Shown here in pieces: positions 25,351 to 33,860 of a DNA stretch of 64,000 nt. Each line of letters begins with the position of its first letter. Position 1 is the stretch's first letter. Origin of the DNA: Sedimentibacter sp. (GTDB taxonomy: Bacteria; Bacillota; Clostridia; Tissierellales; Sedimentibacteraceae). The stretch lies in assembly GCA_018436705.1 (NCBI GenBank), contig JAHDLA010000014.1, positions 1-64,000 of the forward strand, in the 5' to 3' direction. The notes under the pieces were generated by a model. That model was not told the DNA's origin, made no database searches, and saw only the letters and a list, made by a program, of their open reading frames with translations. The translations under genes were made by a program, and so were the position numbers.

Positions 25351-26374
25351 ATTCATCAATTTTTGTATTGCTGTAATCAACCGATAACGGTTCTCCTTCC
25401 TCAAGAACTATGTGCCCCGATTCATAAGAGCCTCCTTCAATTGTAAGATATATATTATGAGTGTTGTAGTAGGTTCCAAGAGTATTTGCAATACAGGTTA
25501 GTATCTTTTCTTCAAACCCGGCGCCTGAATTCATTTCAGTTACAAATTCCTTAGATAAGTCAAGGTGGACGCTGTTTTCTTCAAGGCTGTAATAAAGTTC
25601 ATTTATTTTTGTGTTGGGGCTGAATATTTCGTAAGCAGACAAATCCTTTAAGGTTTTTTCAATTACATCCTTAGGTTCATCATTGGTGTTAAAAGATACA
25701 GGGACGTCGACAGTATTTAAATTTATGCCATTTATATCAGGATAAAATAGTGTTACAGTTTGGATGAAAGGAACATTGCTTTCAATATCGGACAATGTTG
25801 AAACAGTTTCATAGCCTTCTCCCGTAGTTACGGTTTTAACGAGTCCCTTATTTTTGGCATAGTATTCAATTACGGTTTCATTGTTGTTTTTTATTGTTAC
25901 CTCGATAGCTTCTAAGTTTCCTTGAGTAGTTACAACTTTTTTGGAAATATTAGTTATTGTGGCTTCGGAATTTTCTCCGGATAACCAGCTGTTTCCTTCT
26001 TTTAAAGGTTCTTTAAGAAGAATTTTTCCTCCTTCATATTCGTCATCTGTAAAATTTTCACGAAAGTATGTCTCGCCTCGAAAGAATACTTCTTTTAGCT
26101 GTCCGTCTTTTAATTCTAGAATTTTAACATACTCGGACCCTCCGTTATTGGTTCTCGTCTGTACTCTGCTGTCGGTTTTATAATCTATGAAGACCGTATA
26201 TGACGTAAATTCGTTTCCTACACCTTCATATATGTACTTAGTGTTTTCAGTTAAAGGGTAAAAATCTTCAATTCTATATTCATCAGATATATTGGATTCT
26301 TCAGCGATGTTGCCGTTATCGCATGCGGTTAAAATTAGCATGAGTATCAAGGCAGCAATAAGTATTTTTTTCAT
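25349..26374 (-). CDS. GerMN-domain lipoprotein
   Basis: 341 residues from the ATG at 26374; the ATG two codons upstream overlaps the AAGGAG site, so the second is chosen. Lipoprotein signal KKILIAALILMLILTACDNG (lipobox LTAC). The middle ~25-200 is beta-rich and resembles no family that I recognise. The C-terminal GerMN domain (~210-335: VTLFYPDINGINL, DVIEKTLKDL, SVHLDLSKEFVTEMNSGAG, IANTLGTYYNTHNIYLTIEG) is found in GerM and other spore or envelope proteins. Anchored to the outer membrane face; a role in sporulation or germination is plausible but unproven. Confidence 0.82.
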   Translation of the reverse strand: MKKILIAALILMLILTACDNGNIAEESNISDEYRIEDFYPLTENTKYIYEGVGNEFTSYTVFIDYKTDSRVQTRTNNGGSEYVKILELKDGQLKEVFFRGETYFRENFTDDEYEGGKILLKEPLKEGNSWLSGENSEATITNISKKVVTTQGNLEAIEVTIKNNNETVIEYYAKNKGLVKTVTTGEGYETVSTLSDIESNVPFIQTVTLFYPDINGINLNTVDVPVSFNTNDEPKDVIEKTLKDLSAYEIFSPNTKINELYYSLEENSVHLDLSKEFVTEMNSGAGFEEKILTCIANTLGTYYNTHNIYLTIEGGSYESGHIVLEEGEPLSVDYSNTKIDE

Positions 26375-26507
26375 AGGCATCTCCTTATATACATAAACTA
26401 TATTTTTTATATTATGCCCAAAAAAAGAATATATAAAAATTAAGTAATTAAATAAGGAATTGCTGTTATTTTATTTATTGATAAATAGAATTGGTATTTA
26501 GCGCTTT

Positions 26508-27272
26508 TTAAAAGCTTTCCCAATATTTTAAAGATTTAATCATATAGCTTGCTACATCCATATCGTATACGTCATTAATTGTTTTCGAAGAAATTATATC
26601 CTCAGCTCTTCCATAGGCAGCTATGTTACCGTTTTTAAGAAGAAGCACGTTATCTGCAAGCTTCATGGCCAAATTCAAATCGTGAAGTACTCCTATAACT
26701 GCATGGCCTTTTTGCTTGGACCAAACTTTTAAAAAATCTATAAGCTCAGCCTGATTTTTAAGGTCAAGGTGGTTTGTCGGTTCATCAAGAAGTATGATAC
26801 TTGGCTCTTGTGCTAGAGCTCTTGCAAGATATACTCTTTGAAGCTGTCCTCCGGATAGTGTGTTAATTTGCTTGTTTTTCAGGTTTAAAAGATCGACGGC
26901 TTTCAGGCATTTTTCTGTATATTCTCTGTCTATGGCAGAAGGTTCCTTAAATGTTCTTTCTTTCATATGAAGATATCTGCCCAAAAGTACAGTTTCATAT
27001 ACTGTATAGGAAAAATAAATACTGGATATTTGGTTCATAACTGCTATTTTTTTTGCTATTTCTGTTCTTTTCATTAAGGATATTTCTCTGCCGTCTATTT
27101 TTATGAAGCCTTTGTGAGGTATAATACCGGCTATCGTCTTTATAAGGGTTGTTTTTCCGCATCCATTTGGTCCTAAAACGCAGAGACTTTCACCTTCCGA
27201 GATATGTAAATCTATATTTTTCACTATGTCATAACCGTTATATCCTGAAGAAACATTTGATAAAGTTAGCAT
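26508..27272 (-). CDS. btuD: corrinoid ABC transporter, ATP-binding protein
   Basis: 254 residues, FecE/BtuD-type ATPase: Walker A LGPNGCGKTTLIKTIAG, signature TLSGGQLQRVYLARALA, Walker B IILLDEPTNHLDL, switch His in VLHDLNLAM. Last gene of a three-gene importer; its ATG directly follows the permease stop. The cobalamin riboswitch upstream of the operon makes cobalamin or cobinamide the probable cargo, as opposed to a ferric siderophore, which uses the same protein family. Confidence 0.88.
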   Translation of the reverse strand: MLTLSNVSSGYNGYDIVKNIDLHISEGESLCVLGPNGCGKTTLIKTIAGIIPHKGFIKIDGREISLMKRTEIAKKIAVMNQISSIYFSYTVYETVLLGRYLHMKERTFKEPSAIDREYTEKCLKAVDLLNLKNKQINTLSGGQLQRVYLARALAQEPSIILLDEPTNHLDLKNQAELIDFLKVWSKQKGHAVIGVLHDLNLAMKLADNVLLLKNGNIAAYGRAEDIISSKTINDVYDMDVASYMIKSLKYWESF

Positions 27273-28295
27273 CTATAATTCCTTTCTTTTAGAAAAATAT
27301 ACATAAGCAAAAAATGGTGCGCCGATCAGTGCGGTTATGCTTCCCACAGGCAGCTCTGAAGGAGATATGATTGTACGAGCAATTAGATCACATATTACCA
27401 TGAAGGAGCCTCCAAAAATCCAGGACATAGGAATCACAACTTTGTGCGCGGAGCCAAAAATTTTTCTTACAACATGGGGAGCGACCAAGTCAATAAATCC
27501 TATAACACCTGTAAAGGATATTGCACTACCGGTCAGGGCAGCCGATAAACCGAGTAAAATCCATTTGATTTTGAAGACGTCTACTCCCATTGTAAAAGCT
27601 TGTTCTTCTCCAAATGTCATTATATCCATTTCCTTTGAATAAAAAGCAATAATAATAACACCGACAAGAACGATAGGAAATAGTATAAAAATGCTAGACC
27701 AATCCTTGAGCGCAAATGAACCCATTTGCCAGAAGGTAAGCTGCTTAATATGATCTCCTGACATGGAAGTAATAAGTGTCAATATTGCATTTACAAATAA
27801 TGAAAAAACCATTCCTGTTAATATGATGGTGTTGTTTTCTAAGTTTTTATCCATTTTTGAAGCGAATTTCACAGCCAAAAAAACAGTAAGCAATCCGCAT
27901 GACAGCCCTGCTGCAGGCAATGTGAACATTTTCAGAAACGGAATGCTAAACCCTGTTACTATAATAAAAGCTGCACCCAATGATGCTCCTGATGATACAC
28001 CTAGAGTATAGGACGAAGCTAAGGGGTTTTTCAGTACTGATTGCATTACGGCTCCGCTTACAGCAAGAGCGCCTCCAACGATGAAGGCGAGAATGGCTCG
28101 TGGAAGCCTGAGATCCCATACTATTGATACAAAAACATCTGGTATGCTTGAGGGTAACTCTGTTGAAAAGAGCTTGCTTGAAACTATTGCCGCAATATCC
28201 CCCGGCGGCACATATATGCTTCCTAAAGCCACTCCAATTAGCAATACTAATAAACCTAATAAATAATAAACTATTATTTTTATACTTAATTTCAT
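27273..28295 (-). CDS. btuC: corrinoid ABC transporter, permease (FecCD/BtuC family)
   Basis: 340 residues with about ten hydrophobic helices. Family stretches: WDLRLPRAILAFIVGGALAV, GAVMQSVLKNPLASSYTLGV, SSGASLGAAFI, and GVIGFIDLVAPHVVRKIFG near the ATPase coupling region. It forms a membrane dimer with BtuD. The start ATG at 28295 overlaps the TGA of the binding-protein gene (ATGA), so translation is coupled. Confidence 0.9.
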   Translation of the reverse strand: MKLSIKIIVYYLLGLLVLLIGVALGSIYVPPGDIAAIVSSKLFSTELPSSIPDVFVSIVWDLRLPRAILAFIVGGALAVSGAVMQSVLKNPLASSYTLGVSSGASLGAAFIIVTGFSIPFLKMFTLPAAGLSCGLLTVFLAVKFASKMDKNLENNTIILTGMVFSLFVNAILTLITSMSGDHIKQLTFWQMGSFALKDWSSIFILFPIVLVGVIIIAFYSKEMDIMTFGEEQAFTMGVDVFKIKWILLGLSAALTGSAISFTGVIGFIDLVAPHVVRKIFGSAHKVVIPMSWIFGGSFMVICDLIARTIISPSELPVGSITALIGAPFFAYVYFSKRKEL

Positions 28296-29245
28296 TTTTT
28301 ATAAACTTCCGGATATATTGCTATGGACATTTGTTCCAGCGCTTTAATTATGTTTTGATTGGACAATGAGCTGAAATTATTGTCAATATAATATACATTA
28401 CCGTTTTTAACAGCAGTTATATTTTCCCACCCAGTGCGGTTTTTGATTTCATCAACAGCATTTTCTATATAGTTTACATTTGTGAGTATTATGTCGGGAT
28501 TAGACGCTACTATTACTTCATCTGATATAGAGACCCATTTTTCCTGATCTTTCAAAATATTTTCAGCTCCAAGCAATTCAATCATTTCATTTAAGAACAC
28601 TCCGCTGCCAAAGCTGTATAAATTGGGAGCTGCAGCAATTTCAAAGTATACCTTTTTTTTGTTTTCAATAGTTGTGCTAATTTTTTTGAATCTAGCTATT
28701 TCAGTTTTCATGTTGTCTACAATCTCTCTGCCCTTTTCACCGGCTTGAAGAGAGTCAGCTATAAAGATTATGTCTTTGTAAATTCCCTCTATACTGTCAC
28801 TTGACGGTATGTATGCAACAGTTATTCCAAGATCTTTAATGGTTTTGAAAGGATCATTTCCGTCACTCATGCTCATTCCTGTGGCATAAATTATATCAGG
28901 CTCCAGTGCTACAAGCTGCTCAACATCAGGGTTCATAATGTCAAAAAAAGGCACGTCATCTGGAACTCCATCTATATTTTCTGAATATTTGTCAACTGCA
29001 ATAAGTTTATCTCCATGTCCTAAAGCAACTATCATTTCTGTGTTGGCAGGTGATATAGATATAATTCTATCAATTTCAGAAGGGATATCAATTTTGTTTC
29101 CTGCCCTGTCTTCGGTGATAGGCTGGGCATTTTGATCTAAATTTTCATCTAGCGGTTGGTCGGGCTGTGCTTGTTCACTTGTACATGCCGACAGAGATAA
29201 TACAATAATCAATGCAAAAATAGGTAAATACAATCTTTTTTTCAT
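28292..29245 (-). CDS. btuF: corrinoid ABC transporter, substrate-binding lipoprotein
   Basis: 317 residues from the ATG at 29245, preceded by GGAGGAAAAC; an in-frame ATG 10 codons upstream is not needed. Lipoprotein signal LIIVLSLSACTSEQ. Class III periplasmic-binding fold: RAGNKIDIPSEIDRIISISP, NTEMIVALGHGDKLIAVDKY, VEQLVALEPDIIYATG, and the C-terminal lobe SDEVIVASNPDIILTNVNYI. First gene behind the minus-strand cobalamin riboswitch, which points to vitamin B12 or its precursors as ligand. Confidence 0.88.
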   Translation of the reverse strand: MKKRLYLPIFALIIVLSLSACTSEQAQPDQPLDENLDQNAQPITEDRAGNKIDIPSEIDRIISISPANTEMIVALGHGDKLIAVDKYSENIDGVPDDVPFFDIMNPDVEQLVALEPDIIYATGMSMSDGNDPFKTIKDLGITVAYIPSSDSIEGIYKDIIFIADSLQAGEKGREIVDNMKTEIARFKKISTTIENKKKVYFEIAAAPNLYSFGSGVFLNEMIELLGAENILKDQEKWVSISDEVIVASNPDIILTNVNYIENAVDEIKNRTGWENITAVKNGNVYYIDNNFSSLSNQNIIKALEQMSIAIYPEVYKK

Positions 29246-29313
29246 TGTTTTCCTCCAATTAATCAATTCATGCAACAGTGTATTTGTTGTTTAATTAATA
29301 AGTATGCAGACAT

Positions 29314-29605
29314 AAAAAAACGTCTCGACAAATTACCGAAACGTAAAATCCACAATGCTTTTAATATGTTCAGATTATTAATACAGCCATTGTTCTTTTC
29401 TCCTGAAGAATATGGCACTTGCAGTATTTACGCAAATAATATCGGCAGGTTTTCCGACTCAGAGGTCACAGCAAATTTTTAACCTTCCCGGGTATCCAGT
29501 GGCTGGCTGAACCTTAAAAATTGCTCTCTCATTACGGCAGCAGGACTGTTTAGGATTTTAACCTAATTCCCTATTATCGCAAGGCGCACCAATATTATAG
29601 TTTTT
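29314..29605 (-). promoter_or_regulatory. cobalamin riboswitch with intrinsic terminator, controlling btuFCD
   Basis: Minus-strand reading shows the conserved aptamer blocks in order: GGTGCGCC near 29590, GGGAA...GGTTAAAATCC, ACAGTCCTGCCGCTGTAATG, GCCAGCCACTGG, GGGAAGG and GAGTCGGAAAACCTGCC (29440-29460). The expression platform is the hairpin CGTTTCG...CGAGACG plus T-run at 29314-29343. Bound adenosylcobalamin is expected to favour termination and lower import. Confidence 0.93.
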
Positions 29606-29615
29606 AATTAGTTTA

Positions 29616-29644
29616 AGTATAGTATATTATATTTTAATTGTCAA
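29616..29644 (-). promoter_or_regulatory. promoter for the btuFCD riboswitch transcript
   Basis: Minus-strand TTGACA (29644-29639), 17-bp spacer, TATACT (29621-29616). The transcript starts just before the aptamer. Confidence 0.8.
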
Positions 29645-29710
29645 TAAATACGCTTGGGAGAGTCAGCATAAAAAGTAAGAAGAGGTGGTTCTATTATGAC
29701 CTATAATTTA

Positions 29711-29739
29711 TTGACAATGGCTAATGCGTATTATATAAT
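29711..29739 (+). promoter_or_regulatory. promoter for the cbi operon riboswitch transcript
   Basis: Perfect consensus TTGACA (29711-29716), 17-bp spacer, TATAAT (29734-29739). Confidence 0.85.
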
Positions 29740-29754
29740 TAATTGAACCGAATA

Positions 29755-30010
29755 TTATGTCTTGGTAACTTTTGTTTTAAAAGGGAAAACAGTAAAAGCT
29801 GTTACAGCCCCCGCTACTGTGAAAGGTGATAATGCTTGATACCACTGTGTTTGCACATGGGAAGGTGTGTGTTAGATGATCCGAAAGTCAGGAGACCTGC
29901 CAGATATATATTTGTAGATTTTCGGGAGGATTATCTAAAATTAGGACATATTTTAGAGTATGGACATTTATTGTTATTTAGAACTTCCGTAAAAACGGAA
30001 GTTCTTTTGG
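29755..30010 (+). promoter_or_regulatory. cobalamin riboswitch with intrinsic terminator, controlling the cbi operon
   Basis: Plus-strand aptamer: TCTTGGTAACTTTTG, AAGGGAAAACAG, ACAGCCCCCGCTACTGTGA, ATACCACTGTG, TGGGAAGGTG and AAGTCAGGAGACCTGCC (to ~29905). The terminator hairpin GAACTTCCGT-AAAA-ACGGAAGTTC plus T-run is at 29980-30008, directly before cbiD. Adenosylcobalamin should repress the synthesis operon. Confidence 0.95.
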
Positions 30011-30039
30011 TGCTTGTAAAATATGTTAAAGAGGTGCGT

Positions 30040-31128
30040 ATGGAAAAGTATATGGTTGTAAACGGAAAAAAGTTAAGATGTGGGTTTACCACAGGAACAT
30101 GTGCTACAGCTGCGGCAACTGCCGGAGCATTGATGATATTTACAGGCGAAACTGTAGATAAGGTGTCAGTCAGGCTTCCAAGAGGCGAGATATTAATTAT
30201 CGATATTAAGACTCCGGTTTTCAGCGTGCATGGAGTGAGATGTTGTGTTAAAAAAGATAGCGGAGATGACCCTGATTCCACGGATGGTATTTTAATTTAT
30301 GCCGATGTTAGTTTGGATGATTCGGGAAAAATAAATATCATTGGAGGAAAAGGTGTTGGAAAAGTGACTCAGAAAGGTCTGGATTGTTCTGTTGGAGAAC
30401 CTGCTATTAATTCTGTTCCCAGAAAAATGATAACTGAAAATGTTCAGAGAATTTGCAGTCAATATGGGTATAGCGGCGGAGTTAATATAGTGATATCTGT
30501 CCCCGAAGGGGAAGAGGTTGCAAAAAAGACTTTTAATCCGCAGCTTGGAATTGTAGGAGGTATTTCTATAATAGGAACTACGGGCATAGTGGAACCTATG
30601 AGCGAAAAAGCTCTTATTGACAGCCTTAAGATTGAAATGCAGGTAATAAGAGAAAGAGGATACAATACGCTTTTGGCGTTTCCGGGAAACTATGCAGAAA
30701 ACTTTATAGACAAAACCTTGGGAATAAAAGGTGAAAACAGTCTTAAATTCAGCAACTATTTGGGAGAAGTGCTGGATTATGCCTTGGAGCTTGATTATAA
30801 GGAAATACTCATTGTAGGGCATATAGGCAAATTGGTTAAAGTAGCCGGAGGTATGATGAATACACATTCCAATACCGGTGATTTTAGAATGGAAATGCTA
30901 GGTTGCTATGCTGGTCTATACGGTGCGGGAAGTAACGTTATATCTCAGATTTTATCAAGTGTTACGACTGAGCAGGCAATAGATATATTAAAGAAGGAAA
31001 AATTGGATAAAAAAGTAATTAAAAAAATATATGAAAGAGCCCTTTATTATATAAACAGAAGAGCAGGAGACAGAATTAACATTAAGCTTATAATGTATTC
31101 AAATAAGCATGGGCTCTTGAATTGGTAG
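30040..31128 (+). CDS. cbiD: cobalt-precorrin-5B (C1)-methyltransferase
   Basis: 362 residues from ATG 30040 (GAGGTGCG upstream). The same frame stays open back to 29836, but that stretch is the riboswitch and terminator, so it is not coding. The CbiD signature KLRCGFTTGTCATAAATAGA opens the protein; GGKGVGKVTQKGLDCSVGEP follows. It methylates C1 after ring contraction in the anaerobic cobalamin pathway. First gene of the nine-gene cbi cluster (D-F-J-ET-A-G-C-L-H), all on the same strand with gaps of 36 bp or less or overlaps. Confidence 0.95.
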   Translation: MEKYMVVNGKKLRCGFTTGTCATAAATAGALMIFTGETVDKVSVRLPRGEILIIDIKTPVFSVHGVRCCVKKDSGDDPDSTDGILIYADVSLDDSGKINIIGGKGVGKVTQKGLDCSVGEPAINSVPRKMITENVQRICSQYGYSGGVNIVISVPEGEEVAKKTFNPQLGIVGGISIIGTTGIVEPMSEKALIDSLKIEMQVIRERGYNTLLAFPGNYAENFIDKTLGIKGENSLKFSNYLGEVLDYALELDYKEILIVGHIGKLVKVAGGMMNTHSNTGDFRMEMLGCYAGLYGAGSNVISQILSSVTTEQAIDILKKEKLDKKVIKKIYERALYYINRRAGDRINIKLIMYSNKHGLLNW

Positions 31129-31138
31129 GAGAAAACAT

Positions 31139-31894
31139 ATGGTGAATTTTGTAGGGGCAGGACCCGGAGCTGCAGATTTAATAACATTAAGAGGGCATAA
31201 ACTTTTGTCCGAAGCAGATGTTATTATATATGCAGGGTCTCTTGTAAACAAGGAATTATTAAAATATGCAAAGGAAGAAGCGGAAATTCACAACAGCGCT
31301 CATATGACCCTTGAAGAGGTAATTGAGGTTGTGAAAAAGGCGGAAAAGGAAGGCAAAAGCACGGTTAGGCTTCATACCGGTGATTCAAGCATTTACGGTG
31401 CAATAAGAGAACAGATTGATATTTTGAAGTCCTATGGAATTTCATATGATGTGGTTCCAGGTGTCAGTTCATTTTGCGGTGCGGCAGCATCTCTTAAAGC
31501 TGAATACACTTTGCCGGATGTGAGCCAATCTGTAATAATAACAAGGATGGAGGGAAGAACTCCCGTTCCGGAACGAGAAAGCATACGTTCTTTTGCCGCT
31601 CACAATGCGACAATGGTATTGTTTTTAAGCTCAGGGTTGACTGAGGAATTGTCCCGGGAGTTAATTGCAGGAGGGTACGGCGAAGAAACTCCTGTCGCAG
31701 TCGTTTACAAGGCCACATGGCCAGATGAAAAAATATTTAGATGTACTGTGAAAACTCTGCCTGAAACAATGAAAAAAAATAATATAACTAAGACTGCACT
31801 TATTCTTGTGGGAAATTTTCTCGGCGATAGCTATGAGAGAAGTGAATTGTATAATCCGAAATTTACTCACGAGTTTAGGAAGGGGACTCACTAA
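31139..31894 (+). CDS. cbiF: cobalt-precorrin-4 (C11)-methyltransferase
   Basis: 251 residues; tetrapyrrole methylase fold with SAM loop VNFVGAGPGAADLITLRGHK, IYAGSLVNKELL, RLHTGDSSIYGAIREQID and PGVSSFCGAAASL. The sequence group is CbiF/CobM. It adds the C11 methyl from SAM. It starts 10 bp after cbiD with GGAG, and its terminal base overlaps the cbiJ start. Confidence 0.95.
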   Translation: MVNFVGAGPGAADLITLRGHKLLSEADVIIYAGSLVNKELLKYAKEEAEIHNSAHMTLEEVIEVVKKAEKEGKSTVRLHTGDSSIYGAIREQIDILKSYGISYDVVPGVSSFCGAAASLKAEYTLPDVSQSVIITRMEGRTPVPERESIRSFAAHNATMVLFLSSGLTEELSRELIAGGYGEETPVAVVYKATWPDEKIFRCTVKTLPETMKKNNITKTALILVGNFLGDSYERSELYNPKFTHEFRKGTH

Positions 31895-32637
31895 TGCATG
31901 TTTGTATTTTCGGAGGCACGACAGAGGGCAGACTTTTGACCGAATTTCTGAATGGCATTGGTGTAAGCGTTAGATTGTTTATAGCTACGGATTACGGCGA
32001 GCAATTTATAAAAGATATGAACAATGTTACAGTTTACTGTGAGAGGCTTGATAAAAAAGAAATGATTGAGCTGTTTGAAAGGAATCAATTTGATTTTGTG
32101 ATTGATGCAACTCATCCGTTTGCAACTGAAGTTTCCAAAAATGTGAGAGAGGCAGCAGAATTCTGCAGACTTAATTACATAAGGATAGTAAGAGAAGCAT
32201 GTGAAAATTCCCATTGCTTATATTTTGACAGTATTAATGAAATTGTTTCATATTTGAACAACAAAGAAGGAAATATTCTTCTTGCTACAGGAAGCAAAGA
32301 CTTAGATAAATTTACACGTGTACGTAATTATGCGCAAAGAATTTTTGTCAGAATTCTCCCTATGACGAGCTCTTTAGAAAGGGCATTGATGCTTGGATTC
32401 TCAAATAAAAATATTATCTGCATGCAGGGGCCTTTCAGTGAGGAATTGAATACTGCAATGATTAATTCAGTTGGTGCTAGGTTTGTTGTTACAAAAGAAA
32501 GTTCATCATCGGGAGGCTTTGAGGAAAAGGCATCTGCATGCGCCAAAACCGGTGCAGAATGTCTTGTATTAAAGAAACCATATGAAGAGGGAATCACGCT
32601 GGAGAAATTCAAAGAGCTTATTAGAGGTATTATATGA
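31894..32637 (+). CDS. cbiJ: cobalt-precorrin-6A reductase
   Basis: 247 residues of the CbiJ/CobK family: MHVCIFGGTTEGRLLTEFL (nucleotide-binding start), FVIDATHPFATEVSKNVREA, and KESSSSGGFEEKASACAKTG in the second half. It reduces the macrocycle with NAD(P)H. Start and end overlap both neighbours by 1-4 nt, typical of translational coupling in this operon. Confidence 0.93.
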   Translation: MHVCIFGGTTEGRLLTEFLNGIGVSVRLFIATDYGEQFIKDMNNVTVYCERLDKKEMIELFERNQFDFVIDATHPFATEVSKNVREAAEFCRLNYIRIVREACENSHCLYFDSINEIVSYLNNKEGNILLATGSKDLDKFTRVRNYAQRIFVRILPMTSSLERALMLGFSNKNIICMQGPFSEELNTAMINSVGARFVVTKESSSSGGFEEKASACAKTGAECLVLKKPYEEGITLEKFKELIRGII

Positions 32638-33860
32638 AAAAAGTTTATATTATAGGTCTTGGTGTAGGAAATTTAAGCTACATGCATAAAAAATCAGAGG
32701 AAGCTGTAAATGATTCAGAGTGTCTGATAGGCGCTGGGAGAATGCTTAAAAGCTTTGTGGGTTCAGGTAAAACAACTTATGAAAGTTCTAATGCAGAAAA
32801 TATATGCAAGTATATAGAGCAAAGTCGCTTTAATTCATATGGAATTATGGTATCGGGAGATTCGGGATTTTACAGCCTGTCAAAAAAAATTACTGAAATT
32901 ATTGCCAGAAAAAATGAAATTATTGTTGAAAACATTCCGGCAATAAGTTCACTTCAGTATTTTACAGCTAAGTTAAACATTCCTTGGGACGATATAAACT
33001 ATTTGAGTGCCCACGGGAGAAGTATCAATGTAGTATCCCATGTAATTTTCAACGAGAAGACGTTCATTCTCACAGGAAGTGATTTTGGGCCGGGGGCAAT
33101 ATGTGAGCTTTTGACAAACAAGGGGCTGGGGCATCTAAAAGTAAGCGTAGGAGAAAATCTGTCATATGAAAATGAGAGAATAGTTGAATCTGAAGCGGAA
33201 AAAATTGCAGGCATGAAGTTTGAAAGCCTATCAGTAATGTTAATTCATAATAATGATTTTATATCAAAGGATGAAGGACTTCGTTCAATAAAGGATGAGG
33301 AATTTATAACAGGCAGAGCTCCTATGACTAAAAGTGAAGTAAGGTCATTGAGCGTGGGAAAACTGAAACTGAAAAGCAATTATACAGTATATGACATTGG
33401 TGCGGGCACAGGTTCGGTATCAGTGGAGGCAGCTTTAAAATTGCATGGTGGAACAGTGTACGCTGTGGAAAAAAATTCCCAGGCAGCAGAACTCATATAT
33501 AAAAATATTCAGAAATTTAAAACGCGCAATATCGAGGTTGTAAAAGGTTCAGCTCCATTGGCAATAGAAAGTCTTCCGAAGCCGGATGCTTGTTTCGTAG
33601 GAGGAAGTTCCGGCAATATGGAACAAATCATCAAAATAGTCTTGGCAAAAAATCCAAATGTTAATATTGTTGTAAATACAATAACTCTTCAGAGTTTAAA
33701 TGAAGCCTTGAGCTGTATAGAAAAATATAAATTTGAAAATGTGGAAATTATAAATGCTTCTGTGTCTAAGTCAAAAAAAGTAGGAAAGTATGACATGATG
33801 ATAGGGCAAAATCCAATTTACATAATAAGCGGAAATGGAAGTGGTGTACTGTGGGGTTAA
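32634..33860 (+). CDS. cbiET: cobalt-precorrin-7 (C5)-methyltransferase / cobalt-precorrin-6B (C15)-methyltransferase, fused
   Basis: 408 residues, a fusion of CbiE (residues ~1-200: YIIGLGVGNLSYMHKKSEEA, MVSGDSGFYSLSKKI) and CbiT (~215-400: class I SAM fold, VYDIGAGTGSVSVEAALK, and the decarboxylation-domain stretch PDACFVGGSSGNMEQI). The fused form is equivalent to CobL. It methylates C5 and C15 and decarboxylates the C12 side chain. Overlaps cbiJ by 4 nt and cbiA by 10 nt. Confidence 0.94.
   Translation: MKKVYIIGLGVGNLSYMHKKSEEAVNDSECLIGAGRMLKSFVGSGKTTYESSNAENICKYIEQSRFNSYGIMVSGDSGFYSLSKKITEIIARKNEIIVENIPAISSLQYFTAKLNIPWDDINYLSAHGRSINVVSHVIFNEKTFILTGSDFGPGAICELLTNKGLGHLKVSVGENLSYENERIVESEAEKIAGMKFESLSVMLIHNNDFISKDEGLRSIKDEEFITGRAPMTKSEVRSLSVGKLKLKSNYTVYDIGAGTGSVSVEAALKLHGGTVYAVEKNSQAAELIYKNIQKFKTRNIEVVKGSAPLAIESLPKPDACFVGGSSGNMEQIIKIVLAKNPNVNIVVNTITLQSLNEALSCIEKYKFENVEIINASVSKSKKVGKYDMMIGQNPIYIISGNGSGVLWG

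Noticed and set aside
29696-29746. 16-codon ORF with a GGTGG site between the two cobalamin riboswitches
   Set aside because: It overlaps the consensus promoter of the cbi transcript and lies upstream of its expected start site, so it would not be in the mRNA.
29836-30039. N-terminal extension of CbiD
   Set aside because: The frame is open, but the bases are the riboswitch aptamer and terminator; the family start MEKYMVVNGKK with a ribosome binding site is at 30040.
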